From positions 156,811-220,810 of the forward strand of contig VWZW01001021.1 of assembly GCA_013397115.1 (NCBI GenBank): a DNA stretch of 64,000 nt, read 5' to 3'. Positions 1 to 11,500 of this stretch are shown here, piece by piece (within the stretch, counting starts at the first letter, position 1; each line of letters begins with the position of its first letter). The DNA is from Edolisoma coerulescens (Eukaryota; Chordata; Aves; Passeriformes; Campephagidae). Position numbers and translations under genes: made by a program. Below the pieces are notes generated by a model. It was given only the letters and a program-made list of their open reading frames with translations, did not search any database and was not told the origin of the DNA.

Positions 1-2392
1 CTTACAGTCCTGTAAGCAGCCTGGTACTGGAGAGGACCATTGAGGTCAATTCATTTCCCTTCTGTCATAGGCAGCTGCATGATAAAGTGACCCATCTCCA
101 TTACAAAATTAATTTTTTTGCCACCATTTCTGCTACTGTAATGGTGCAGGAAGAGGAATCCTATGGCAGGTCCTTGGAAATGTAGAAATCTTCCTATTGC
201 CAGCCTTAATATACTCTTATCCGGTTTATTCACATCTTTCTTTTCTGCCAAAATTGTGCTTCTGCTTAAATGGCGCTTCTCCCTTCTGTGTGCTCATCCG
301 TGATGTATTTATAGGGAGTCCTCTCTCAGCATTCACTGCATGAGATAAAACAAGCCATCCTTTTTTTAGACTCCTTTCGTATAACAGACTTTCCACAATC
401 TGAATCATCCTTGCAGCTCATCCCTTCACCTGCTCCAGTCTGGCCATGGGGAGCAGAACGAGCAGGAGCAGCTAATATATTCTCTTACCAGGGTTTTTTT
501 ACAATGACATTAAATACTCACTTGTTTCCTTACTGCTATGTTGTACATTTATACTCTCTGTATGTAGAAGTCTTCAAGCATATAAATTATGTTACACAGT
601 GAACCATCAAATACTGGTGTGTCATCTCCTCTGGTGCCACTTGTGCTCCTTGGGAGTGTGGTCAGCATCTTGCAGGCAAAATCCTTCAGTGCTTTTCGTC
701 TAGTGCTTTTTCATCCTTGATAGCTCCTGCAGAGTGTTTCAGCATGAAGATGTTTCAGCAGTCATTACAAAAGCAAGTGAATAATTCAAAAAAAGCACAA
801 TCCATCCATCTTCTTTAGTGTCACCAATTAATAGCTGCTCAGGATGCTTTGCAACCTATAGTGGCTTAAGGGAAGAAAAATAACCAACCCCTTCCTATAG
901 TGCTGTGCTGTCATTATATTTTGTGTATTCTGCCCATGCAAGGAAGCTTTATTAAATAAATGAGGCAATATGCAAAGGGTTCATATACGGGGCTTTAAAG
1001 AAGGGGAGAAAAACAGTGTAAGAAAGGAACTAAAAAGCAGTTGGTAGACAAGATTATTTCTTATTATTGGAACCCTTTTCTCTTTTCAGAAGCCAGTGGT
1101 TAGAGCCTGATTTGGTGGCCACACTTCTGTCTGCTGCTGGCCCTCCAGGCAAACAGTATTGAGGCCATCACAGTTTCCTCCACTTGATGGAGCTGTAACA
1201 GCCTTTTACTTCGTGCTTCTCGTTTGGAATATTTTGCTGCAGACTGTGCAAAATAAGGGACCATTTTTTTAAAGGGAGCAGTGTTGCCTTTGTGGGCAGC
1301 TCAGGCTGGGTCTGTGTGCTCATTGCTCCAGTCACAAGCTGCTAGAGCAGAGTCATTGCACCCTTTGGTGAAGCTCTGCCTTGGGCACTGTCAGAGCACC
1401 TGGAGAAAATCCTGACCCACATTTGCCAGACCTAAGGATGCACTCCCCAACCTGCCCACAGCTGCTGACTCCAATCCCTCCCTCCCATCTCCCCTCCCTG
1501 TCTAAGGCATTGTGGCTTTTGCCATTGGACACACCCCAAGCAGGACAGCAATGCCACCTCTTGAGGGGAATCAACTCAATTCCAGCCCATGTGGCATTGT
1601 TGGAGGTCTGTGTCTAAGTGTAGTGGAACACGATGGAAGCTAATTAAAAAGAAAACCATCCATTTGTGCTGTCTCATTAGGGTTTTGTCATAAAAACCTT
1701 ATGTTGTCTTACAAGCCTAAACAAGTGTGTTCACATGTAAAAATCAGCCATAAAATTGTCTGGAGAGTAGTTAACATGTCTAAGCTGTCATTTGTAATGG
1801 CTGCCTCAAGCCTGGATCCTGCAGGTAGGAAGGCCTTTCTGCTGTCCTCAAATGACCCTGCATAAGTGGGGCATCCCTCCTTCAAAATGGGAAAGAGAGA
1901 CAAGTCCAGGGATCCTGCACTGACAGTCATGTGGAGTGGATGTTTCTCCATCTGGCCCTGACAGGAGCTGGGAATCAGAGGCAAACAGTACTTGTTATTT
2001 GAGAGCTATGCCAAAGATGTTCAGAGGTTAAGAGAGTGTAAATCTAGTTAGGAGTGTTTCCTGGTCTTCTCCTCAACCCCAGCTAGGCTACAATTTTTAA
2101 AGCAAAGTGAATTTCCTGTAGGACACAGGAGTCACCGTGGTTTTTTACAGTGGGAAAAACTTACGGGCTGTGTCCCCTTGGCTGCCCCAAGGGAAAAATC
2201 AACATGGTTTAAATGGCAGCTCTCCCCAGTGTCTGTCCAGGATGAGATTTTCACTCACCCAAACTGTGCAGAATTCAGAGTTTCTGCTGAAACTGCACTT
2301 GTGCAGAAGTTCTATCCTGGCAGGTCTCCCTGGGCAGGAGGAGATGGCTGCTTTGGGTCTGTGGGATGACTCCAGCTGGTGTCTTCTTGCAG
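1..2392 (+). other. BICDL1: BICDL1 intron, 3' portion
   Basis: No coding exon, RNA gene or recognisable mobile element was seen here. The stretch ends at the acceptor of the first visible exon. Short open frames on both strands lack coiled-coil or other family features and look like chance. Confidence 0.75.
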
Positions 2393-2509
2393 GCGTCGGA
2401 GGTGGAGCGGCAGCTCTCCCTGCAGGTCCACACCCTCCGGGAGGACTTTCGGGAGAAGAATTCCTCCAGCAGCCAACACATCGTGCGGCTGGAGAGCCTC
2501 CAGGCCGAG
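2393..2509 (+). CDS. BICDL1: BICDL1 coding exon (first visible)
   Basis: It encodes 39 codons, starting ASEVERQLSL and ending RLESLQAE, after a TTCTTGCAG acceptor and before a GTGAGT donor. It is phase 0 at both ends. The sequence is coiled coil with a polar ENSSSS-like patch (FREKNSSSSQ). Because the exon starts in phase 0 without a Met, the coding sequence clearly continues upstream of the window. Confidence 0.95.
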
Positions 2510-5500
2510 GTGAGTCACCTGCCTCTCTCCTTCAGAAAGCAGCCAGGGCTGTTTGAGCTTGTGTAATGACTCTCTCTGAGCTGAGCAAACAGTCAGCTGG
2601 TGGAGCCAACAGAGGGATGGCAGCACTGGGGCAAAGGACTCCCCCAGCAAGGATTGCTCCATGGTGTTCTGGCTGGGCTGGCGCAGGGCACCTTCAAGTG
2701 CTGCCTTGGCCACAGCATTCCTGCAAAATGAATGGATGAGAAGGATCTTCGAGGAGCCAAACCATGGCTGTGCTCCTGCAGGGCTGCTGCCCAGTACAGA
2801 TTAACTCTGGTGGGCATGGTGGGAAGGTCTGCAAGGGTTTTTTTCCCCTGCTCCTCATGCTTGGAAAGAAAGCAGCAATCCTCTCCTGCCTCTGAACCAT
2901 GCCCTTGGGAAAGCAAGGAGCCCCTGCCTATTTTAACTCAGGTACATTTGCAGGAATGATACAACTTCCTTCATTTTCACTTCCCTGACAGGGTCACTGG
3001 GTATCATGTAGGCAGAAACTAGATGGGTAGAAGATGTCCAGCTCTACTACCCAACCACTTATTTTATTTAAAAGCTGTCTGGAAAAGGTTTTCCTAAAAT
3101 CTCTCAATTTCTTTTCTCCTGCTCCCACCTGCTCCTTGCTGGTCCCTCGCTTTTTCTTCCCCTCCCCTTGGTGGAGCAGCAGGTCCTTGAAGTAAGTACG
3201 GAGGCTTGGAAAGGGTTTGCCTGCACATACATTGCTGTTACCATGCATGCCTGTCATCGTGCATGCCACACCTTGCCTCCTCACCTCCTTCCTGTCTTTT
3301 GCTTTCCAAACCCTTTCCCCCTCTGCCCTTCCCATGGTCCAGGGCTCATGGCAGAGTGACCTTTTTGTATGGTTATTTACAGCATGTTCATTACCAATCT
3401 GCCCACCAAATATGAACTCTTGATACAATCTCTCCATTAAACCTCTTATTTTTCTTTCTCCAGCCCACACAAATCATGACGGTGGTGGGCAGAGACATCT
3501 CAGAGACCATTATTCACCTCAGAGCAGCTTTCCAATACCTCCACAAGCCTTTACTCTGCAGAAATAGCAAGTCCACACACTTGGCTGATACTCCTTTGTG
3601 CAGCCAAGTCTTTCCAGCAACCTGGAAAGCAGCAAAGAGACAAGGTCTCAAAGAGGCCAAGAGGGAATTTGCTGAATTTGTCTGCGCTCCATGAACTGAA
3701 AGGAGGCCATAGGGAATATTTAGGGTTATACTGGACTGGTGGATGGCTGGCATATCAGACCCCAGATACCTGTGTGTACTTATGTGGGAAAAGGCTTCTT
3801 CTTCTTGGTTAAACAAGAATTGACCTTGGCTAGTGCTGATTCATCTTTTGCACTGTTCCCAGCTAACTGAGTCACGGAGGGTTTGTTTGGCACACTGTCC
3901 CTCACCTGAAATCACTGCCCTTGACAATTAAAAGAAATGAACCAATTTTAAAGGCAACCAATCACTGGGAGGCTAAAAATAAGCACGGCACAGAAAGGAG
4001 TCTTCACAAGTGAAAAGACAGAAAAATCCCTGGTGAGGACCTGATGAACACACACCAATTAAGAACAGCTATGGGCAGTACTGTGGCACAGTCCTGTGGG
4101 GAGCAGGATCCCACATGCTCAGCCGGGATCCCACTGACTCATCCTGGATCCTGCTGGCTCACCCTGTGGTCTCCAGCATCCATACAGGAGAAAACACCGC
4201 CATCACCAGCCAGGAAAAGTACCTAGTTTTGCCCAGTCTTTCAAATGTTAAGGTGCAAGGGATGGGCAGGGCTGGTCTCCACTTAATACCTTTGAATATT
4301 CCTGCCTGCTCTCTGACTTGCCAGTGCACACCCAGCCCCTTTGGAACTGCCTCTGCAGCCTGGGGAAGGAGGAGTTTCCTTTCAGAGCTTTCCTAAGCTT
4401 TAAACAGAGCTTCACACACAGAGGTAGTTTCTCTCATACAGGTACAGAACACCTGCGTACATCCTTCTGTTTTTTGCTGTTTCATTTCTCTCTTTGGAAT
4501 GTGGTGTCTTTCCTCCCCAGTTCCTGCAAAGTCTGACAGGGCCTCTCTTTGCCTTGCAGATCAAAATGCTGACGGACAGGAAGCGGGAGCTGGAGCATCG
4601 CCTCAGTGCCATGATGGAAGAGAACGACCTGCTCCAGGGAACCGTGGAGGAGCTGCAGGACCGAGTCCTCATCCTGGAGAGACAAAGTCATGACAAGGAC
4701 CTGCAGGTGAGGAGGCAGCAGTGAGATGGGGAAGGGATGGGGAGATGCAGTAAAAGTCATGATTTGGGGTAAAATTTGCCACGAACTGGGAGACAGAACA
4801 ACTGGAAGAATAAAGTGGTTCATGCAAGAGTGGCAGCAAGCAAGGTCCTAGGTGTTCTCCATGGAGACAGGCAATAGGAGTATCAACGAGGCATCCTGAC
4901 AACAAAGAGCAGTTTAGGAGGGAGCTCTGAGCAAGGGAGTGGGGCAGGGTGCTGGGCAAATGAGGTAAATGCAAAAAGAATCAGAGGACTCTGGTTGCAG
5001 TTCATTTTATTTAATTTTTTTAATAGTAGAATTGGCTTCAAAAGGGGCTTCTCTAGACCCTGCTGTTCCAGAGGGCTGTCACTGGCCTCTTAGATCCCAG
5101 TGCTCAGGTGGTTTCCCAACAATCTCCATGGTGTTCACAGCCATGGATCACCAAATGTCACTCCCCAGAAAACAAGCTTGGCACCTCTGGGCCTTACAGC
5201 AGAGCAAGATTTTTCCATTTCACTTCTGTGGGTTGCCAAGCACTGGATCCTCCCCTCTGCAAAACAGCCCTGAATATTTTTCCTCCTTTTTAATATATAT
5301 TTGTATATATTTTTAAAAAACATGTAGATATCACTTTCTTTTTGGATTCACTTCCTGCTGTGTTGTTTTCAGCAAGTTTCTTTACCTGAGTCCCAACTTC
5401 TTCACAATGTTCCTCATTTTAGTGCTGATTAACCTTCTATTTTTATCTTTCTGGATATTCTGGATTCTAAACAGTGTCTAATGACACTTGGAGATTATTA

Positions 5501-8500
5501 AGCTCCAATAAATGGCAATACCAGCCAAGAGTACTTTCCTCCTGGCTGGAAACCCTGTTTTGTGTCACTCATTCCTCCCTCCCAGCTCCCTCACAAACCA
5601 AGAGATTGATCCAGTCCATATCACCTCCATTAATATTTTTCTGATTCCTCGGTTTTCTTCACAAGCTGCACCAAAGCCAGCTGGAGCTTCAGGAGGTGAG
5701 GCTGTCCTACCGGCAGCTGCAGGGCAAGGTGGAGGAGCTCAGCGAGGAGAAAAGTCTCCAAAACCTCAACACAACCAGCACGTCGCTGCTCTCTGAGATA
5801 GAGCAGAGCATGGAGGCAGAGGAGCTGGAGCAAGAACGAGAACAGGTATTTGACCTCCAGCCCCTGGGAAAGCCCACGGGCCTCTGTGACCAGTCCCAGA
5901 ACAAAAGGGAGTTTAATGCATTTGATCTGGATTTGTAGCTGAACCACAGGCCAGAAAATTGGAATTGGGGTCTGGCATCAACACACCCTTTTGACCATAT
6001 GAAAGTAAACCTCTGCATCCATTTCAAAACCAACATGGCAAATATTTGTGAGGGCTGGCAATCACACACTTCACCATGGAAGGAGGGTCTCCATGGCCCT
6101 GATGCCCCAGGCTAATGGCAGGCTCTGTTGTTCCAGCTGAGGCTGCAGCTCTGGGAAGCGTATTGCCAAGTGCGGTACCTCTGCTCCCACCTGCGAGGGA
6201 ACGAGAGTGCCGACTCGGCTGTGTCCACAGACTCCTCCATGGACGAGTCCTCAGAAACCTCATCAGCCAAAGATGTCCCAGCTGGGAGCCTGCGGGCAGC
6301 TCTCAGTGAGCTCAAGAGATTGATACAAAATGTGCTGGATGGGGCAGACTCCACGGTAAGTTGGTGGAACAGAGAGGCTTTGGCTTGTGCACGTCCCCTG
6401 GCCCAGAGCTTGCTGCAGGTTCCACTGGATCTTGAAGGCCCTGGTCTCCCAGAAAACCTCTGTGGCTCACAGAGATAGGCAGTCACAGAGCATAGCCCAC
6501 TCCTTGTGTCTGAAATGGTCAGCCAAGAGCCAAGCTCATGGGGTTTCAGCCTGCAGTGCTCAGACCACCTAAAGTTTCAAGCTCATACAACCGACATTGC
6601 CCTGGGAGTCATTCTGGAAAATTAATAAAAGTAGGCTTACTTTGAGATTTTCAGTAAGTTAGAGTTTCAACGTGGAAATATTGCAGATTGCCTTACACAT
6701 CAGTTATTTCCTTTGGGACTTTCCCAACCTTGGTTTATTAGCAAGAGTATCACAAAAACATCACCACCCCTATGTCGGGAGATTCTGTACCTGTGAATTG
6801 TCTTTGGGTACAAATGTCTTGGCAGGAGCTGCCAAACTCAAATCCGTGGCAGGTGAAGGCTTTTGCTGGCACAAGATGATGTCTGTAGGATGTGGCCCCA
6901 GGCTGCTGGGCAGGAGGGGGTGGCATGGAGGGACCACTCAGCATCCACAGGAGTGCAGAATTACAACAGAACACCTCACTTTTTGTTGTGGCTCAAATCA
7001 GGCCTATTCCCATTCCATACAAGCTGGTTGCATTGCTATTATGACTTATTTGGGGTGCTGTGGTGAGGAAAACAGTGCAGGGGCTGTGAGGAAGTACTCA
7101 CCCTCCTCATTTAAGTACCCATAGGCTGGGTATAGAGATGAAGCTGTATTTGTTAAACAAAATGTAGAGAGTACTGTAAAAGGTCCACAGAGACTGTAGC
7201 CACATGGGCTACCAAATGGGCAGTAGGTCTCTGTAAATTTGGTTTATGCCAAGAGCTGCATGCTCTTTGCATTATGTGTAGAAGCAGTACCCTTGGTTGA
7301 GCACATTTCCACTGTGGAGGCATATGGGAACAAAAAAACTCTACCAAAGTCACATTTTCACATTTTCTTCTTCCTTGTTTAGCACCCTCATCCCAAACTG
7401 GTGTCAAATTAATGCAATTGCCTTTTTAAAAGTGAAATCTGAGCAAGAGATTTCTCTCCCGCTCTCAGAGCTCTCGGCGAAGTGACGACGACACCTTAGA
7501 GGAGCAGATCAGGAGAACAAGTGAGGATTCGCGAGCCCTGAGGGAATTAATGGAGGGAGAACGAGGGAAACTGAGGCAGAGTTTGGAGGAGCTGCAGCGA
7601 CTGCACAGCCAGGTTAGCAACTCCCACACTTTACATGTGGTCTTGTAACACCAGTGTTCATCCTCCAAGACATGCCTTCCATCAAAGAGACCAACATGAT
7701 AAATAACCCAGGAGGATTTAGGCCAAAATGGCTGGATGAGGGAGACTTTGTTAAACCAAATGCAGAGGGCTTAAGCATTTAGGATGAGAGTTTCTGACAA
7801 ATTGTCTGGGGCCCATCTGAGGCATCATCTCAAGCAGCCAAACTTCCTTTAAGCCTTTCTCCGAATCTGCATTTTAGCCAATCTCTGTTGCTTAAGTTCT
7901 CAGCAGAAGACCCCAAAGTACAAGGCTGCTTGATATGGGGATTGGAAACCCAAAGGTATCCAGGCTGACCTGACTTGCTGCACTGAGCCCTTGTGAGGGG
8001 TATGTGCACCCATTCTCTGGATATAACAGTGCTGCCCTGCTGTGCATGGAGCAGGGCTTGACCCCTTCCACAGCAGCATCACAAAACTCTCAGAAATGCA
8101 CACCCAGAGAATCCTAATTGTGGCCAGGCACCAGGCAGCACCCTAGGGACCAGCTGAGGCAACCTCAACAGCAAGGAATGATCCAGCCCCGACACCAACT
8201 CCACACCCAAAGCACAGAATCCCATTGCATCCACACCAGTGCATCTTCATCTGTCTGAGGCCCTATGCCAAGAGCAGCAAATGGAGACAGGCATCCAAAG
8301 AGATGCTTGGCAGTCCTTGTCTCTGTGGGACAAGACTCCAAATGCTGGGGTGGATCCGGAGGCTTCAGCAGAAGCAGCAGCAACTGCACTGGAGCAGGGA
8401 ATAGGATTAATGTCCGTGGCTGGTCTTCCCAGCAGTGCTGTATCGCCCTTTGGAGCCTAAATAGGATAACACTTCCCTGTTCAGAAAGTCAGCACAACCT

Positions 8501-11500
8501 GGGGTCTGACAGCCTTGTGTAGGGCTGTGGGAGCTCCCACCATGGGACCAAAAAGAAAAGAGTGAGAGCATCATCAAATACCCTGGCAGTGATGGCTGCA
8601 TGTGTGTGAGGGTGGGAAATGTCCTGCTGCCAGAGCAGCTGATGAGGGGCAGAGTGTGGGAGGGGAGCAGCTCTGGAGCCTGTCTTTCCCCCAGGACTGC
8701 CCCTCTCAACAATGTGGCCACCACAAGAGACACTTTTGAGGGTCCAGACTTCTGCCCCCAGTGAGACATGAGTCCAGACACTGCCCTGAGACATGAGTCC
8801 AGCCATGCTGCCACAGTCCCGTGCACCACACACAAGTCCCCCCTGCCCTTAAACACACCTGGGATGGAGAAGACAAGGGCTCGATCTCTGCAACCTGGCA
8901 GTGCTGACAGAGACCTTTAGAGGCTTATTCACAGATTTTAGGCTTGTCTGATCTCCTCAAACTCTCCAGCCAGGAGAATGGATGGAGAATACCAGCCCTG
9001 GATGGCAAGTCTGGAACCCTGTGTCTGCTTTTAGGGGTCCCCGATTACCAAAGCTCCTAATATTTAGTAAGCAAAGGGAGGATTGCAGCTCTATTTTCTT
9101 CACACACCTCTGTGTGATGTGGAGAAAGATGGGGCATAGCTACGAATGCAGCAGCCATTACTCTCAGAGAGACACTCTGGCCTCCCACAGCAAGTACGTG
9201 TCTCCCACAGCTTTTGCCTGTTATCCAGCCTCACAGTTGTTCCAGGTTAATCACTACTCTTGCCTCCTGCTGAAGAGGCAACATCATCTTCTGTTCAGTG
9301 CTACAGAAAATTGATGCATGTGGAAATGTGGTCCACCCGGCGGAAGCAGTGCTCTTCTGCCTCCTCATCCCTCTGTTCTGGCACTGGTATTGATACAAAC
9401 AAAGGGGAGATGCTTCTAAATGGCTTTTAGGACCTTGTAGCATCACACACATTCATTGCTCCTGCCCAAGACCACGGTGAGCAGGTGGAGACAGGAGTCA
9501 CTCCCCTCTCTGTCTACACTGAGAAGCTATTTCACACCTTCTGCCTGTTTGTTGCCTTCCATTCTTACCTGAAACACAAACAGAACCAATTAAAATCCCA
9601 AACCTATCCCCAAACACCATGTTTTGGGCCTCCAGATCCTCTGTCCTCTGGGATTTCTGTAGAAGTGCTCAGCACCTTTCACATTACCCCACACTCACTT
9701 GCTCTCTGTCACATCATTGCTCTGAGGTGCCCCCCATATAGGGCTGAGGGAGAGCACAGCTCCCCAATTCCCTGGCAGCCCTGGCACAGCTCCCTGGTTC
9801 CCTGGCAGCCCCAGCATAGTTGTCCAGTCCTGTGGGGAGTCTCTGCACAGACAGGGTGCATTCACACCCTCCTCCCTCCGGCCCAGCTGTGCCGCACTAA
9901 TGGCAGATCCTCCCACACCATGGATGTGATGAGCCCTTTTTGACTGTCTGCCCTCTATTTAAAGATTTCTTTGAAGATTCAAGCACTACTGAGCTGCCTT
10001 TAGAGGCAGGAGGTGGGTCAAACACTGGAAGGGTTTCCAGGTGGTGGAGTAGCGTAAACAGATCATGTGTGTGCCCTAGACAAAGAAATTAAATGTGTAT
10101 GAAATATTGTGAATCTGTGCTAATGCAATCCTTGCATGATTTCACACCCTATTAGCTCACTCTGCATAGGACCAAAATGATAGATCATTTCTCAGACTAT
10201 TTAGGACTCCACACATATTTTAAAGTCTAATTAAAATTGTAAGATGTGTAACACCTTCCATGGCATCAAAGGGAATTTTCACATCCTTTGTCTACAGCTT
10301 CATATTACTTCAGGAGACGTAATGGTTCCTTCAAAAAATCTTATTTGCTGGTAAATTATGTTAGCAATAATTTAACCCTGGAAAGATCAGAATTACAACA
10401 GGCAGACTCAGAGGATGTGTACACAAGACAAACTGCTTGGAGAGGGGCAATATTTTAGCACTGATGCCATAATGACAGCAAAGTCACAGGTGGGTCCTGC
10501 CCTGCACAGCTTTCAGTGCTATTTCTGCATGTTACTGAGGCCATCCCAGTGACAGCTCAGGCCAGCATCCCAAGGCAAGCCAGCACATTTCCTGGAGGGC
10601 GGCACCAGCACTAACAGCCTCCACACAGCAGACACAGCTTCTCCTACGACCAGGGGATCTCCCAACCTGCAGGCTGGCCCACATGGCTTTTTCCCCCCCA
10701 CACACCTGTGGTGCGTTTTCCTGAGCAGCCCTGCGTTTCACAGCCTTGCTCTGCCCTCAGGTGACGCTGCTGAGTGTGGAGATGACGACGCTGAAGGAGG
10801 AGCGGGACCGGCTGCGCGGCGCTGCCGAGGACAAGGAGGCGAGTGAGCGGCTCCTGCAGGCCATCAGGGACCGCGACGAGGCCATCGCCAAGTGAGTGGC
10901 ACCAACAGCCAGAGCCAGGCTGGGGCGGCAGTTGTGGAGTGCCTTGGCAGGAGATGCCTCTGGAGTGGCTTTCTCCTGCTCTCCACAGCAGCTGTGACAA
11001 AATGATATCTTGGCTTTGCTGGCATTGGGAAATGCTGCCAGGAGCTTGGGAGCAGGGCAGGAGATGCTAAAGGCAGAGCTGCCCCATGGCTCGATTTGGA
11101 GCATTTAGGAGGATTCTGTGAACCATGTTTGTGCCATCCTTAGTGCTGGTGTGAGTCACAGCAAGGAGGAGAGGACTTCAGGGAGCCAAATGGCAACACT
11201 AGGTCTGCCCTATTTGTCATATTTTTCTTCCTTTTCTATTCCAGACACACAGCCCTGCTTTTCTGACCATCCCCATTACAGCCTGCTTGGGCTTCTTCCC
11301 TAAACCTTTCCTCTGGTCACTCCCTCTCCTTTCCTGTTCCAAGGTCTTTTTTGCATCTCCAATCCTGTAATTCTCTGATTCTCCTTTTGGGATTCTCCCA
11401 CTGGTTTGGCTCTTTATTTTGCCCATCCTCCTTACAGATCTGTGCAGTTCTGCTTCCCCATACCACAAATCCCCCATTCCCAGCTCTGTCCTTGGGCTTG

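Larger units (their letters stand above)
7613..10760 (+). other. BICDL1: BICDL1 intron with short duplications
   Basis: Non-coding, about 3.1 kb. It contains a 25-bp-period duplication near 8763-8802 and a 30-bp-period repeat near 9751-9830. No mobile element was recognised. Confidence 0.7.

Noticed and set aside
2994..3470. 158-codon minus-strand open frame
   Set aside because: No recognisable protein features; lies within a BICDL1 intron and looks random.
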